Of a stretch of DNA of 25,287 bases, positions 14,518 through 21,898 are shown in pieces. The position numbers were made by a program, and so were the translations under genes. This stretch comes from JAJUFS01 sp964599565 (GTDB lineage: Bacteria; Pseudomonadota; Gammaproteobacteria; Natronospirales; JAJUFS01), in the NCBI GenBank assembly GCA_964599565.1, contig CAZRFE010000035.1:1-25287 (forward strand), written 5' to 3'. The notes beneath the pieces were generated by a model, which made no database searches, was not told the origin of the DNA, and saw only the letters and a list, made by a program, of their open reading frames with translations. The first letter of the stretch is position 1. Every line of letters begins with the position of its first letter.

Positions 14518-15477
14518 ATGCCCGGCAAACATAAGGTGCAAGATTCCATCGCTACGCCACTGGGGAAAATCGTTCCCGGTGTTACGGGGAAAGTGAGCGG
14601 CGATATCGAGCGCTTTCTCGATGCGATGTGGATGGAGCGCGGATTGTCCGAGAACACGCTGGCTGCGTATCGCGCGGATCTGCAAAGTCTCAAGGCATGG
14701 CTCGAGGATCATTCGATCGACCTTCGGGAAGCGCGTCGCGATCACTTGCTGAATTTCGTGGCGTGGCGTGTCGAATCAGGTGCTCGTCCGCGATCAACAG
14801 CGCGTCAGCTGTCCAGCATCCGTCGTTTTTTTCGTTACATGCAACGGGAAGGCCTGGTCGGTCAGGACCCCTCCGAAAATATCGAGATGCCGCGCCTGAG
14901 CCGTCCGCTGCCCAAATCGCTGACCGAAGAGGAAGTCGAATCGTTGCTGGCCGTGCCCGACGTCGACGATCCGCTCGGCCTGCGTGATCGCGCGATGCTC
15001 GAAGTGCTTTACGCGACGGGGCTGCGCGTCTCGGAGCTTGTCAAACTGAAACTCAACCAGATCAACCTCCGCCAGGGCGTTGTGCGCATTACCGGCAAGG
15101 GTAGCCGGGAGCGGCTGGTGCCTATCGGCGAGGAAGCGCAGCGGTGGCTTGAGCGGTATCTCGCCAATGGTCGGCCGGAAATCCTGCGTGACCGCCAGAC
15201 GGAATTCCTGTTTCCGACCCGGCGCAGCGACAGCATGACGCGGCAGGCCTTCTGGCACATCATCAAGCGTTACGCTTCCAAGGCCGGCGTTCGCAAGCCG
15301 CTGTCACCCCATACGCTGCGGCATGCGTTCGCCACGCACCTTTTGAATCATGGCGCCGACCTGCGCGTTGTGCAGATGCTGCTGGGACACAGCGACGTGT
15401 CGACGACCCAGATTTACACGCACGTCGCGCGCGAACGCCTGAAGGATGTGCACGCCCAGCATCATCCCCGCGGCTAG
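14518..15477 (+). CDS. xerD: Tyrosine recombinase XerD
   Basis: A 319-residue site-specific recombinase that resolves chromosome dimers at dif with XerC. The N-terminal core-binding domain spans about 26-112 (RGLSENTLAAYRADLQSLKAW). The catalytic set is complete: Arg170 (ATGLRVSEL), Lys194 (TGKGSRERLVP), His265 and Arg268 (SPHTLRHAFATHLL), His291 (LLGHSDVSTTQ) and the nucleophile Tyr300 (IYTHV). The start at 14518 is preferred: GAGG lies eight bases upstream and the length approaches the family norm of about 300. An in-frame ATG at 14377 would add 47 residues with no family similarity. The downstream dsbC matches the E. coli xerD-dsbC order, which favours XerD over XerC. Confidence 0.92.
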   Translation: MPGKHKVQDSIATPLGKIVPGVTGKVSGDIERFLDAMWMERGLSENTLAAYRADLQSLKAWLEDHSIDLREARRDHLLNFVAWRVESGARPRSTARQLSSIRRFFRYMQREGLVGQDPSENIEMPRLSRPLPKSLTEEEVESLLAVPDVDDPLGLRDRAMLEVLYATGLRVSELVKLKLNQINLRQGVVRITGKGSRERLVPIGEEAQRWLERYLANGRPEILRDRQTEFLFPTRRSDSMTRQAFWHIIKRYASKAGVRKPLSPHTLRHAFATHLLNHGADLRVVQMLLGHSDVSTTQIYTHVARERLKDVHAQHHPRG

Positions 15478-15506
15478 TTGCCGGAACAATCCCCTGTTAA
15501 GCTCAT

Positions 15507-15536
15507 GCGCCGGCAAAATGCCGGCGCTTCGTTTTT
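15507..15536 (+). terminator. Terminator after xerD
   Basis: GCGCCGGC (15507-15514) pairs perfectly with GCCGGCGC (15520-15527) around an AAAAT loop, followed by TTCGTTTTT. It starts 30 bases after the xerD stop. Confidence 0.85.
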
Positions 15537-15563
15537 CAACCCGACACATACAAGTACTCATTC

Positions 15564-16283
15564 ATGAACCGATATCTGCTTCCGCTGTTACTTGCCGTTC
15601 TCGCGCCGTCCGCCTTCGGCGCGTCGGACGCGGATATACGAGCGCACATAGCAAAGCGCTTTCCGGGTGTGGCGGCAGACGACGTGCGTCCGTCTCCCAT
15701 CGAGGGTTTGTATGAGGTCATGGTTGGTCCGCTCGTGATCTACAGTTCCGCCGACGGACGTTACGTGATCAAGGGCGACATCTACGATATCGAAGAAGAC
15801 CGGAACGTCACGGAAGAACGGCTTGCCATTGCACGTTCCGCGGTGCTCGCGGAACTTTCCGACGAAGAACTGATCGTGTTTGGCAATGCTGATTCGAGAT
15901 ACCGTGTCACGGTCTTCACGGATGTAACCTGCACGTATTGCCGGCGTATGCACAGCCAGATCGATGATTACGTCAGGCGCGGCATTCAGATCCGTTATGC
16001 CGCGTATCCTCGCAACGGACTGACGTCGGATTCATGGCGAACGATGGAAGATGTATGGTGCGCGCCCGACCGACAGCAGGCGTTGACGCTTGCCAAGCTC
16101 GACCGCGAGTTCAAGACGCAGGCATGCGACGGCGATTACGTGACGGAGCAGTGGCAGCTCGGACGCATGCTCGGCGTCGGTGGTACACCTGCAATCTTTA
16201 CCGAATCCGGCCAGATGATTCCGGGCTATCTCCCGCCGGACCAACTGCTGAAGAAACTTCAGTCGATGCAATCCGCAGAATAA
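15564..16283 (+). CDS. dsbC: Periplasmic thiol:disulfide isomerase DsbC
   Basis: A 239-residue protein matching E. coli DsbC (236 with signal) in length and layout. It has a signal peptide (1-19, ending AFG), an N-terminal dimerisation domain (about 20-85) and a thioredoxin-fold domain. The active site is CTYC (123-126) in VFTDVTCTYCRRMH, where E. coli has CGYC. The cis-proline is Thr208-Pro209 in GVGGTPAIF. Cys166 and Cys188 correspond to the structural disulfide. It reshuffles wrong disulfides in the periplasm and is kept reduced by DsbD. No clear ribosome-binding site precedes the ATG at 15564; no better start was found. Confidence 0.93.
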   Translation: MNRYLLPLLLAVLAPSAFGASDADIRAHIAKRFPGVAADDVRPSPIEGLYEVMVGPLVIYSSADGRYVIKGDIYDIEEDRNVTEERLAIARSAVLAELSDEELIVFGNADSRYRVTVFTDVTCTYCRRMHSQIDDYVRRGIQIRYAAYPRNGLTSDSWRTMEDVWCAPDRQQALTLAKLDREFKTQACDGDYVTEQWQLGRMLGVGGTPAIFTESGQMIPGYLPPDQLLKKLQSMQSAE

Positions 16284-16307
16284 AAAAGGCCGCAGATGCG
16301 GCCTTTC
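16284..16307. terminator. Bidirectional terminator between dsbC and fdxA
   Basis: GGCCGC (16288-16293) pairs with GCGGCC (16298-16303) around AGAT. A-run 16282-16287 and T-run 16304-16306 flank the stem, so it works in both directions. It begins directly at the dsbC TAA and serves the convergent ferredoxin transcript as well. Confidence 0.85.
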
Positions 16308-16325
16308 TTCTGTGAGATACAATCC

Positions 16326-16649
16326 TCAGCGCTCAAGCTGCTCCAGCTTGCCGGTTTTCCCGTCCCACTCTTCGGCGTCGGGCAGCGCGTCCTTCTTTTC
16401 CGTGATCACCGGCCAATCGCGCGCGAGCTCGGCATTTATCTCGAGGAAATGCTGCTGGTGCTCCGGAACGTCATCTTCCGCGAAGATGGCATTCGCGGGG
16501 CATTCCGGCTCGCACAACGAACAGTCGATGCATTCGTCGGGATCGATGACCAGGAAGTTCGGTCCCTCGTGAAAGCAGTCCACGGGACACACTTCCACGC
16601 AATCCGTGTACTTGCACTTGATGCAGTTCTCGGTGACTACAAACGTCAT
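16326..16649 (-). CDS. fdxA: 7Fe ferredoxin FdxA
   Basis: A 107-residue ferredoxin carrying one [3Fe-4S] and one [4Fe-4S] cluster. The cysteines are at 9, 12, 17, 21, 25, 40, 43, 46 and 50, the Azotobacter FdI pattern shifted by one: Cys9, 17 and 50 for the 3Fe cluster and Cys21, 40, 43 and 46 for the 4Fe cluster. A C-terminal extension (60-107) is typical of this family. The ATG at 16649 has GGGAG six bases upstream; the upstream in-frame extension overlaps the Nudix gene and is not conserved in type. It acts as a cytoplasmic low-potential electron carrier; the partner is not visible here. Confidence 0.94.
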   Translation of the reverse strand: MTFVVTENCIKCKYTDCVEVCPVDCFHEGPNFLVIDPDECIDCSLCEPECPANAIFAEDDVPEHQQHFLEINAELARDWPVITEKKDALPDAEEWDGKTGKLEQLER

Positions 16650-16714
16650 GCGCAACTCCCGCGGGTGTGTCCACGACCGCGAATTCTGCCACAACCCATT
16701 CTTGATTTCAGTTG

Positions 16715-17266
16715 TCAGCGCCCATCGAATACATGGCTGTGCAACGCGAAGTGTCCACTTGCCAGATCTTCGCGGAACCGCTCCAGCGTGAAACGCACGC
16801 TTGGAAACGCAAGTTCGTCCCATGGAATCGCATCCATGCCGACGAGCGCGGTTTCAAGGCTCTCCGGTCCTGCAGAATGCCGGCCGCCCCGAAGCGTGCC
16901 CCGATACATCATATGCACCTGTCCCATGTGAATCACGTCGACGACGGTATACAGGGCAGCAAGGTCGACGTCGGCGCAGGCTTCTTCCATTGCTTCCCGC
17001 GCCGCGGCCTGCACGACCGATTCGCCAAGTTCCATGTATCCGGCTGGCAGCGTCCAGTATCCGTATCGAGGTTCGATGGCGCGACGGCAGATCAGTACGG
17101 CGTCGTCATGGGTGACGATGCAGCCCGCGATGACGTTCGGGTTTCGATAGTGAACGATCGCGCAGCTGCCGCAGACATGGCGCGGCAGATGGTCACCTTC
17201 GGGAACGCGAATCGTCACGGGCGCTCCGCACTGGCTGCAATATCGCATCGCAGGATTCCGGATCAT
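16715..17266 (-). CDS. Nudix hydrolase with N-terminal zinc ribbon
   Basis: A protein of 183 residues if started at the ATG at 17266. An N-terminal zinc ribbon has CxxC pairs at Cys10/13 and Cys32/35. The Nudix box is Gly76-x5-Glu82-x7-Arg90-Glu91-x2-Glu94-Glu95, complete for Mg-dependent diphosphate hydrolysis except that the usual Gly near its end is Cys97. Similar zinc-ribbon Nudix proteins act on ADP-ribose or NAD-type substrates; the substrate here is unknown. A second ATG at 17248 (starting MRYCSQC) is equally possible, since neither has a good ribosome-binding site. Longer in-frame starts fall inside tRNA-Leu and are rejected. It lies directly downstream of the tRNA with no U-tract terminator between, so co-transcription is likely. 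Confidence 0.87.
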   Translation of the reverse strand: MIRNPAMRYCSQCGAPVTIRVPEGDHLPRHVCGSCAIVHYRNPNVIAGCIVTHDDAVLICRRAIEPRYGYWTLPAGYMELGESVVQAAAREAMEEACADVDLAALYTVVDVIHMGQVHMMYRGTLRGGRHSAGPESLETALVGMDAIPWDELAFPSVRFTLERFREDLASGHFALHSHVFDGR

Positions 17267-17290
17267 GGCCGGCGGAGCGCCGGCGAATGA

Positions 17291-17375
17291 TGGTGCCCGG
17301 GGTCGGACTCGAACCGACACTCCCGAAGGAACGAGATTTTGAGTCTCGCGCGTCTACCAGTTTCGCCACCCGGGC
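17291..17375 (-). tRNA. tRNA-Leu (anticodon CAA)
   Basis: An 85-nt class II tRNA with encoded CCA. The 5' acceptor strand GCCCGGG (from 17375) pairs with CCCGGGC before A-CCA. The anticodon arm CGAGA-CTCAAAA-TCTCG gives anticodon CAA, which reads UUG. The variable arm forms a hairpin with a TTCG loop. The T arm GTCGG-TTCGAGT-CCGAC is perfect. The D loop holds the conserved GG in ACTGGTAGAC. Confidence 0.97.
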
Positions 17376-17387
17376 CAGGGGACGCCA

Positions 17388-17415
17388 AGTATAGGGCAAT
17401 CGTTCCGTCGGGCAA
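17388..17415 (-). promoter_or_regulatory. Promoter of tRNA-Leu
   Basis: On the minus strand TTGCCC (17415-17410) and TATACT (17393-17388) are spaced 16 bp. The expected start lies a few bases before the tRNA 5' end at 17375. The promoter is divergent from the sigma factor gene. Confidence 0.7.
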
Positions 17416-17445
17416 GACGGATTCGCTGGATCCGGATGGCCAACT

Positions 17446-17461
17446 GCGACCTTTCGGTCGC
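17446..17461 (+). other. Perfect inverted repeat before the sigma factor gene
   Basis: GCGACC (17446-17451) pairs perfectly with GGTCGC (17456-17461) around TTTC. It occupies the place where a ribosome-binding site would be expected, 11 bases before the ATG at 17473. It could be an operator or an mRNA hairpin limiting translation. Confidence 0.45.
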
Positions 17462-17472
17462 TCCATGCATCA

Positions 17473-18063
17473 ATGAAGACAATGACGAACGGATTTGCAA
17501 AGACCGTCGATGACCAGGTGCTCGCACGTGCCCGTGCAGGAGACATGCAGGCGCACGCCGAGCTGTACCGGATGTTCGGCGGTCCGGTGTACACGCTTGC
17601 ACGACGGATCACCGGACGTCCGGAGATTGCCGAGGAATTGCTGCAGGAAACATTCCTCGATGTCATGCGAAGCATCGGCGGATTCAGGAATGATGCGCCG
17701 TTCGGATTCTGGCTGCGTCGAATGACGGTGAATCGCTGCCTGATGTTCCTTCGCTCGGATCGCGAACGCCGGAACGTGCCGCTGGAAGAAGACATGGCCG
17801 GGAGTATCGGCGGCCTGGATTCGGCGTTGTCACGCGTGGATCTCGCCACGTTGCTCGACAGGTTGTCGCCGGTCGGCCGAACCGTGTTGTGGCTGCACGA
17901 CGTCGAGGGTTACACGCACCGCGAGATCGCGGACATGCTCGACAGGACGCCGAGCTTTTCGAAATCCCAGCTGGTCCGCTCGCAGGCGCGGCTTCGCGCG
18001 ATGGTGGCGGAACAGGCATTCAATGAAGAGGTGGAATCATGCACGCGAACGACAGCGAGCTGA
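17473..18063 (+). CDS. ECF-type RNA polymerase sigma factor
   Basis: A 196-residue sigma-70 family protein with only regions 2 and 4, the ECF layout. Region 2 (about 27-97) contains EELLQETFLDVMRSIGGF and WLRRMTVNRCLMFLR. Region 4 (about 123-178) contains LSPVGRTVLWLHDVEGYTHREIADML, with the DNA-recognition helix in SFSKSQLVRSQARLR. An alternative ATG at 17482 exists, and neither start has a good ribosome-binding site. The next gene begins 25 bases before this stop, so translation is coupled. The neighbouring zinc-binding membrane protein suggests control by an anti-sigma factor. The stimulus and target promoters are unknown. Confidence 0.9.
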   Translation: MKTMTNGFAKTVDDQVLARARAGDMQAHAELYRMFGGPVYTLARRITGRPEIAEELLQETFLDVMRSIGGFRNDAPFGFWLRRMTVNRCLMFLRSDRERRNVPLEEDMAGSIGGLDSALSRVDLATLLDRLSPVGRTVLWLHDVEGYTHREIADMLDRTPSFSKSQLVRSQARLRAMVAEQAFNEEVESCTRTTAS

Positions 18064-18665
18064 TTGCGCTGCGCGACGAGGAACCGGTGGATGCCGCGAT
18101 GGCTGCGCATGTGCATCACTGCAGCATCTGCCTGCGAAAGCTCGAACGCATCCGCGAGCTGCGTTCTGGATTGCGCAGCCTGCCGGTACTGCCGCCGCCG
18201 GATCGCGCATGGACGGAGATCGTCGCGCGGCGCGAGAAGGAAATGTTGCCGCGTCGGCACGATGTTCGTCATTACGCGAACGTGGCGAGCGTGGCGTGTG
18301 TAGCCGTCGTTGCATCGCTGGTGACGGCGGTGACGCTCCGGGAAAACGCGGAACCGGAAGCCGGAACGGCGATGACAGCGCAGATCGCCGAGAACGACGT
18401 CACGGATCTGCGCGCGCGATCGCGTGCGCTTGAGTACCTCCTGCAACAGTACGGCTCGCCTGCCGTGATGAACCTGCGGACCGCGGGAGCGGTCAGCGAA
18501 CTGGAAGACAGCATCGGGCTGATCGACTACCAGCTGAATGTCGCCGGGAGTCTTGATGGCGCCGACGCGAGGCGGCAGGAACATGAATTGTGGCGGCAGC
18601 GCGTCGAACTGATGGAAACGCTGGTGACCGTACGCGCTGCAAACGATTTTCTCGATGACATCTGA
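18039..18665 (+). CDS. Putative zinc-binding membrane anti-sigma factor
   Basis: A 208-residue protein. The cytoplasmic N-terminus has His24-x3-Cys28-x2-Cys31 (HVHHCSIC), the pattern of zinc-binding anti-sigma (ZAS) domains. A single membrane segment spans about 79-100 (VASVACVAVVASLVTAVTL). The periplasmic part (about 101-208) is acidic and helical, with likely coiled coil. It overlaps the sigma gene by 25 bases, the usual arrangement of an ECF sigma factor and its antagonist. The ATG at 18039 is the one that retains the whole ZAS motif. No family name for the periplasmic part was recognised. The anti-sigma call rests on motif, topology and context. Confidence 0.75.
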   Translation: MHANDSELIALRDEEPVDAAMAAHVHHCSICLRKLERIRELRSGLRSLPVLPPPDRAWTEIVARREKEMLPRRHDVRHYANVASVACVAVVASLVTAVTLRENAEPEAGTAMTAQIAENDVTDLRARSRALEYLLQQYGSPAVMNLRTAGAVSELEDSIGLIDYQLNVAGSLDGADARRQEHELWRQRVELMETLVTVRAANDFLDDI

Positions 18666-18681
18666 GACAAGGAGCGATGCG

Positions 18682-19611
18682 ATGAAGGCATTCCTGGTAT
18701 TTTTTGTTGCGACGGGTCTGGCGCTTGCCGCGCCGGCATATGCGGCCGAGAAGAGCGACAAGGATCGTGAAGAATTGCGCAAGGAGATGGCGGACGCGCG
18801 TCATGATCTTGCGGAAGCGGCGCGCCGTGTTGCGGAACTGAGCGCGGACCTTGGCATGGATACCGGCAGAGACTTTGCCGTTCGATTCTTCAGTCCGGAT
18901 GCACCGCGGCGCGCAATGCTCGGCATTGCCATCGAACACCGCCGTCACAACGACGGCCAAGGCGTGGATGTGCTGTCCGTGACGCCTGGTGGTCCCGCAG
19001 ACAAGGCAGGCATCCAGGCGGGCGACATCATCATGAACGTAGGCGAAACGAATCTCGCCGAAACGGAATCGCCGTCGCGCGCGCTCATCGATGCGCTTGC
19101 GGATGTCGAACCTGGCAGCACGCTGGCGGTGACGTATCGTCGCGGCGAAGACGAGCGTTCCGTCGATGTGACGGTCGAGGAATTCCATTCACGCAACCAG
19201 GTATTCGCCGCGCTTGGCGAACTGCCGGAGCTGCCGGTGCCGCGGCGCGCCATGTTCCTTGAACTGATGCGCGGCTGGGGCGAGATGGAACTTGCGCCGG
19301 TCTCGAGACGGCTCGGCGAATACTTCGGTGCCGAGAGCGGACTGCTGGTCGTGCGCGCTCCCGCGGATGAGGCGTTCAAGCTGCAGGATGGTGACGTGAT
19401 TCTCGCGATCGACGGCCGCGAGCCCGAGGATGCGGCGCATGCAATGCGCATCCTGCGCAGCTATCGCGGAGGTGAAACACTGACGCTGGATATCCTGCGG
19501 AAGAAGAAGAAGCAGACGCTTGAGATAGAAGTGCCGGAGCGCCGCAGCAGCGAGTATCGCGGCGTGCATGGTGAGCGGAAGGTTCTTGCCGCGACGCCTG
19601 CCGCGAACTGA
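18682..19611 (+). CDS. Exported protein with two PDZ domains
   Basis: A 309-residue protein starting at the ATG at 18682, which has AAGGAG seven bases upstream; an earlier in-frame ATG at 18655 lacks one. Signal peptide 1-21 (PAYA), a charged coiled coil (23-57), PDZ1 (about 77-166, with GIAIEH, GPADKAGIQAGDIIMNVG) and PDZ2 (about 203-284, with GLLVVRAPADEAFKLQDGDVILAIDGRE). No trypsin-like or other protease domain is present, so it is not a DegP/DegS protease. It follows the putative anti-sigma gene by 16 bases and probably belongs to the same transcript. It may sense periplasmic peptides or present a protease to the anti-sigma factor; this is inference. Confidence 0.85.
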   Translation: MKAFLVFFVATGLALAAPAYAAEKSDKDREELRKEMADARHDLAEAARRVAELSADLGMDTGRDFAVRFFSPDAPRRAMLGIAIEHRRHNDGQGVDVLSVTPGGPADKAGIQAGDIIMNVGETNLAETESPSRALIDALADVEPGSTLAVTYRRGEDERSVDVTVEEFHSRNQVFAALGELPELPVPRRAMFLELMRGWGEMELAPVSRRLGEYFGAESGLLVVRAPADEAFKLQDGDVILAIDGREPEDAAHAMRILRSYRGGETLTLDILRKKKKQTLEIEVPERRSSEYRGVHGERKVLAATPAAN

Positions 19612-19650
19612 AATATCCGGCGCGACGGCGGCGCCCGCTTTCGGATCGGT

Positions 19651-19656
19651 TACACT
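19651..19656 (+). promoter_or_regulatory. Candidate -10 element of queA
   Basis: TACACT lies ten bases before the queA ATG, so the transcript would start only a few bases upstream of, or at, the start codon. No ribosome-binding site is present, which fits a leaderless or near-leaderless mRNA. The -35 region is weak. Confidence 0.4.
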
Positions 19657-19666
19657 TCGCGGCGCC

Positions 19667-20710
19667 ATGCAGCGCCGCGATTTTCATTTCGAACTCCCTG
19701 ACGAGCTGATCGCCCGGTATCCGGCGAGTGATCGCAGCGGCTCGCGCCTGCTGTGTCTTGATGGCGTCGACGGGACTCTCCGCGACCGGCAGTTCCGCGA
19801 CCTTCCGGAACTCCTGCAGCCAGGCGACCTGCTGGTCTTCAACGACACGCGCGTCATGCCCGCACGGCTGCTCGGCCGCAAGACGACCGGCGGGCACGTC
19901 GAGGTTCTTGTCGAGCGCGTGTTGAACGCACGCGAAGCGCTTGCGCACGTGCGCGCGAGCAAGTCGCCGAAACCCGGCAGCCGCATTGAAACGGAAACGG
20001 GCCTCGAGCTCGACGTGCTGGGCCGCGATGGTGCGCTGTTCCATCTGCGGTTCCCCGATGATGATGTGCCCGCGCAACTCGAACGCCACGGCCACATGCC
20101 CTTGCCGCCATACATCGACCGTCCCGATGAACACGCGGACCGCGAGCGCTACCAGACCGTGTATGCACGCACGCCCGGCGCCGTTGCCGCACCGACGGCT
20201 GGCCTGCATTTCGATGCAGAGATTCTCGATGCGCTGAAGTCGCGCGGCATCGAATCCGCGTTCGTGACGCTGCACGTCGGTGCGGGCACGTTCCAGCCCG
20301 TGCGTGAAGACGATCTCTCGAAGCACCAGATGCACGCCGAACATGCCGTCGTGACCGAAGACGTCGTGCAGGCTGTTCATCGTGCGCGCGCAAACGGCGG
20401 GCGTGTGATCGCCATCGGCACGACAAGCGTGCGCAGCCTGGAATCCGCAGCACAGGGTGGGCAACTGAAACCGTTCGCCGGCGACACGCGCCTGTTCATT
20501 GTTCCCGGTCATCGCTTTTTCGTGGTGGATGCGATGGTGACGAACTTTCACCTGCCGGAATCCACGCTGCTGATGCTTGTGTCTGCGTTCGCAGGATACG
20601 AGAACATCATGCGCGCCTACCGGCATGCGGTTGACGAGCGATACCGGTTTTTCAGTTACGGTGATGCGATGTTCATTACCGGCAGCAATCCGCCGCAGGA
20701 TGGATCATGA
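19667..20710 (+). CDS. queA: S-adenosylmethionine:tRNA ribosyltransferase-isomerase QueA
   Basis: A 347-residue enzyme that transfers and rearranges the ribosyl part of AdoMet onto 7-aminomethyl-7-deazaguanine in tRNA, giving epoxyqueuosine. Signatures include the N-terminal FELPDELIARYPASDR, VFNDTRVMPARLLGRK, the central YQTVYARTPGAVAAPTAGLHF and VTLHVGAGTFQPVR, and the C-terminal TNFHLPESTLLMLVSAFAG. The ATG at 19667 gives the usual family length; longer in-frame starts run into the PDZ gene. Its stop overlaps the tgt start by ATGA, linking two consecutive enzymes of queuosine synthesis. Confidence 0.96.
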   Translation: MQRRDFHFELPDELIARYPASDRSGSRLLCLDGVDGTLRDRQFRDLPELLQPGDLLVFNDTRVMPARLLGRKTTGGHVEVLVERVLNAREALAHVRASKSPKPGSRIETETGLELDVLGRDGALFHLRFPDDDVPAQLERHGHMPLPPYIDRPDEHADRERYQTVYARTPGAVAAPTAGLHFDAEILDALKSRGIESAFVTLHVGAGTFQPVREDDLSKHQMHAEHAVVTEDVVQAVHRARANGGRVIAIGTTSVRSLESAAQGGQLKPFAGDTRLFIVPGHRFFVVDAMVTNFHLPESTLLMLVSAFAGYENIMRAYRHAVDERYRFFSYGDAMFITGSNPPQDGS

Positions 20711-21822
20711 AATTCGAACACTTGTGCAATGACGGCGCCGCGCGCCGCGGCCGGCTGATCTTCGAACGCGGCGTCGTCAACACGCCGGCCTTCATGCCGG
20801 TTGGTACCTATGGCACCGTGAAGGCAATGACGCCCGAAGAACTTGAAGGACTCGGCGCGGAAATCATTCTCGGCAACACGTTCCATCTCATGCTGCGGCC
20901 GGGCACGGAAATCATCCGCGCGCACGGCGACCTGCACGACTTCATGCACTGGCAGCGGCCGATCCTCACCGATTCCGGCGGCTTCCAGGTGTTCAGTCTT
21001 TCCGAGCGGCGCAGGATCACGGAGGAAGGCGTGACGTTCGCCTCGCCCGTGAACGGCGACAAGGTATTCCTCGGGCCGGAAGAAGCGATCGGCGTGCAGC
21101 ATGCGCTCGGTTCCGACATCGTGATGATCTTCGATGAATGCACGCCATACCCGGCGACGGAAGACGAAGCGCGCCGTTCGATGGAGCTTTCGCTGCGCTG
21201 GGCGAAACGTTCGAAGGATGCGCACGGCGGCAATCCCAACGCGCTGTTCGGCATCGTCCAGGGCGGCATGCACCCTGGCCTGCGCCGTCGTTCGCTCGAA
21301 GGATTGTGCGAGATCGGCTTCGACGGCTACGCGGTGGGCGGCCTGTCCGTTGGCGAGCCCGAAGAAGAGCGGTTGAAGGTGCTGAACACGCTGCAGCCGC
21401 TGCTGCCAAGGGACCGGCCACGCTATCTCATGGGCGTCGGCACGCCGGAGGACATCGTCGAGGCCGTGCGGCGCGGGATCGACATGTTCGACTGCGTCCT
21501 GCCGACGCGCAACGCGCGCACGGGGTTCCTGTACACGAGCGAGGGTCTTGTGCGCATCCGCAACGCGCGCTACCGCAACGACACCGCGCCGCTTGATCCG
21601 GAGTGCGATTGCTATACCTGCCGGAACTACAGCCGCGCGTACCTGCGCCACCTCGACAGTTGCGGCGAGATCCTCTCCTCGCGCCTGAACACCATACATA
21701 ATCTTTTTTATTACCAGGCCTTGATGCGCGGCATCAGGACCTCCATAGAGGCGGGGGAGTTCGAGGCCTTCGTCGCCACGTTCTACGCCAAGCGGGGGAA
21801 AACCCCACCGCCTGTGCCATAA
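20707..21822 (+). CDS. tgt: Queuine/preQ1 tRNA-guanine transglycosylase
   Basis: A 371-residue enzyme that swaps the wobble guanine of GUN anticodons for preQ1, the step before QueA. The general acid/base Asp89 lies in LTDSGGFQVFSL and the nucleophile Asp262 in MFDCVLPTRNART. The zinc site is Cys300, Cys302, Cys305 and His331 (CDCYTC and NTIHNL), two residues off the E. coli numbers. Length matches E. coli Tgt (375). It is translationally coupled to queA and lies 76 bases before yajC, the conserved order in gammaproteobacteria. Confidence 0.97.
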   Translation: MKFEHLCNDGAARRGRLIFERGVVNTPAFMPVGTYGTVKAMTPEELEGLGAEIILGNTFHLMLRPGTEIIRAHGDLHDFMHWQRPILTDSGGFQVFSLSERRRITEEGVTFASPVNGDKVFLGPEEAIGVQHALGSDIVMIFDECTPYPATEDEARRSMELSLRWAKRSKDAHGGNPNALFGIVQGGMHPGLRRRSLEGLCEIGFDGYAVGGLSVGEPEEERLKVLNTLQPLLPRDRPRYLMGVGTPEDIVEAVRRGIDMFDCVLPTRNARTGFLYTSEGLVRIRNARYRNDTAPLDPECDCYTCRNYSRAYLRHLDSCGEILSSRLNTIHNLFYYQALMRGIRTSIEAGEFEAFVATFYAKRGKTPPPVP

Positions 21823-21862
21823 TGCGGCCCTTTCGCCGTCAGGCACCCCATAAACACGCCGG

Positions 21863-21882
21863 TCGGCCGGCAATACGGCCGA
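21863..21882 (+). other. Hairpin abutting the yajC ribosome-binding site
   Basis: TCGGCCG (21863-21869) pairs perfectly with CGGCCGA (21876-21882) around a 6-nt loop. It ends three bases before AAGGGGAG (21886-21893), the yajC ribosome-binding site. No T-tract follows, so it is not a terminator. A CATAAT box at 21818-21823, overlapping the tgt stop, might serve as a -10. Confidence 0.5.
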
Positions 21883-21898
21883 ATCAAGGGGAGACAAC

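Noticed and set aside
14518..15477. Phage or integron integrase
   Set aside because: The protein is a standard-length XerD next to dsbC, with no attachment-site repeats or phage genes around it.
17267..17320. Upstream start for the Nudix protein
   Set aside because: The added residues would be encoded by the 3' half of tRNA-Leu.
17291..17375. Integration hotspot at tRNA-Leu
   Set aside because: No partial repeat of the tRNA 3' end, integrase or foreign gene was seen nearby.
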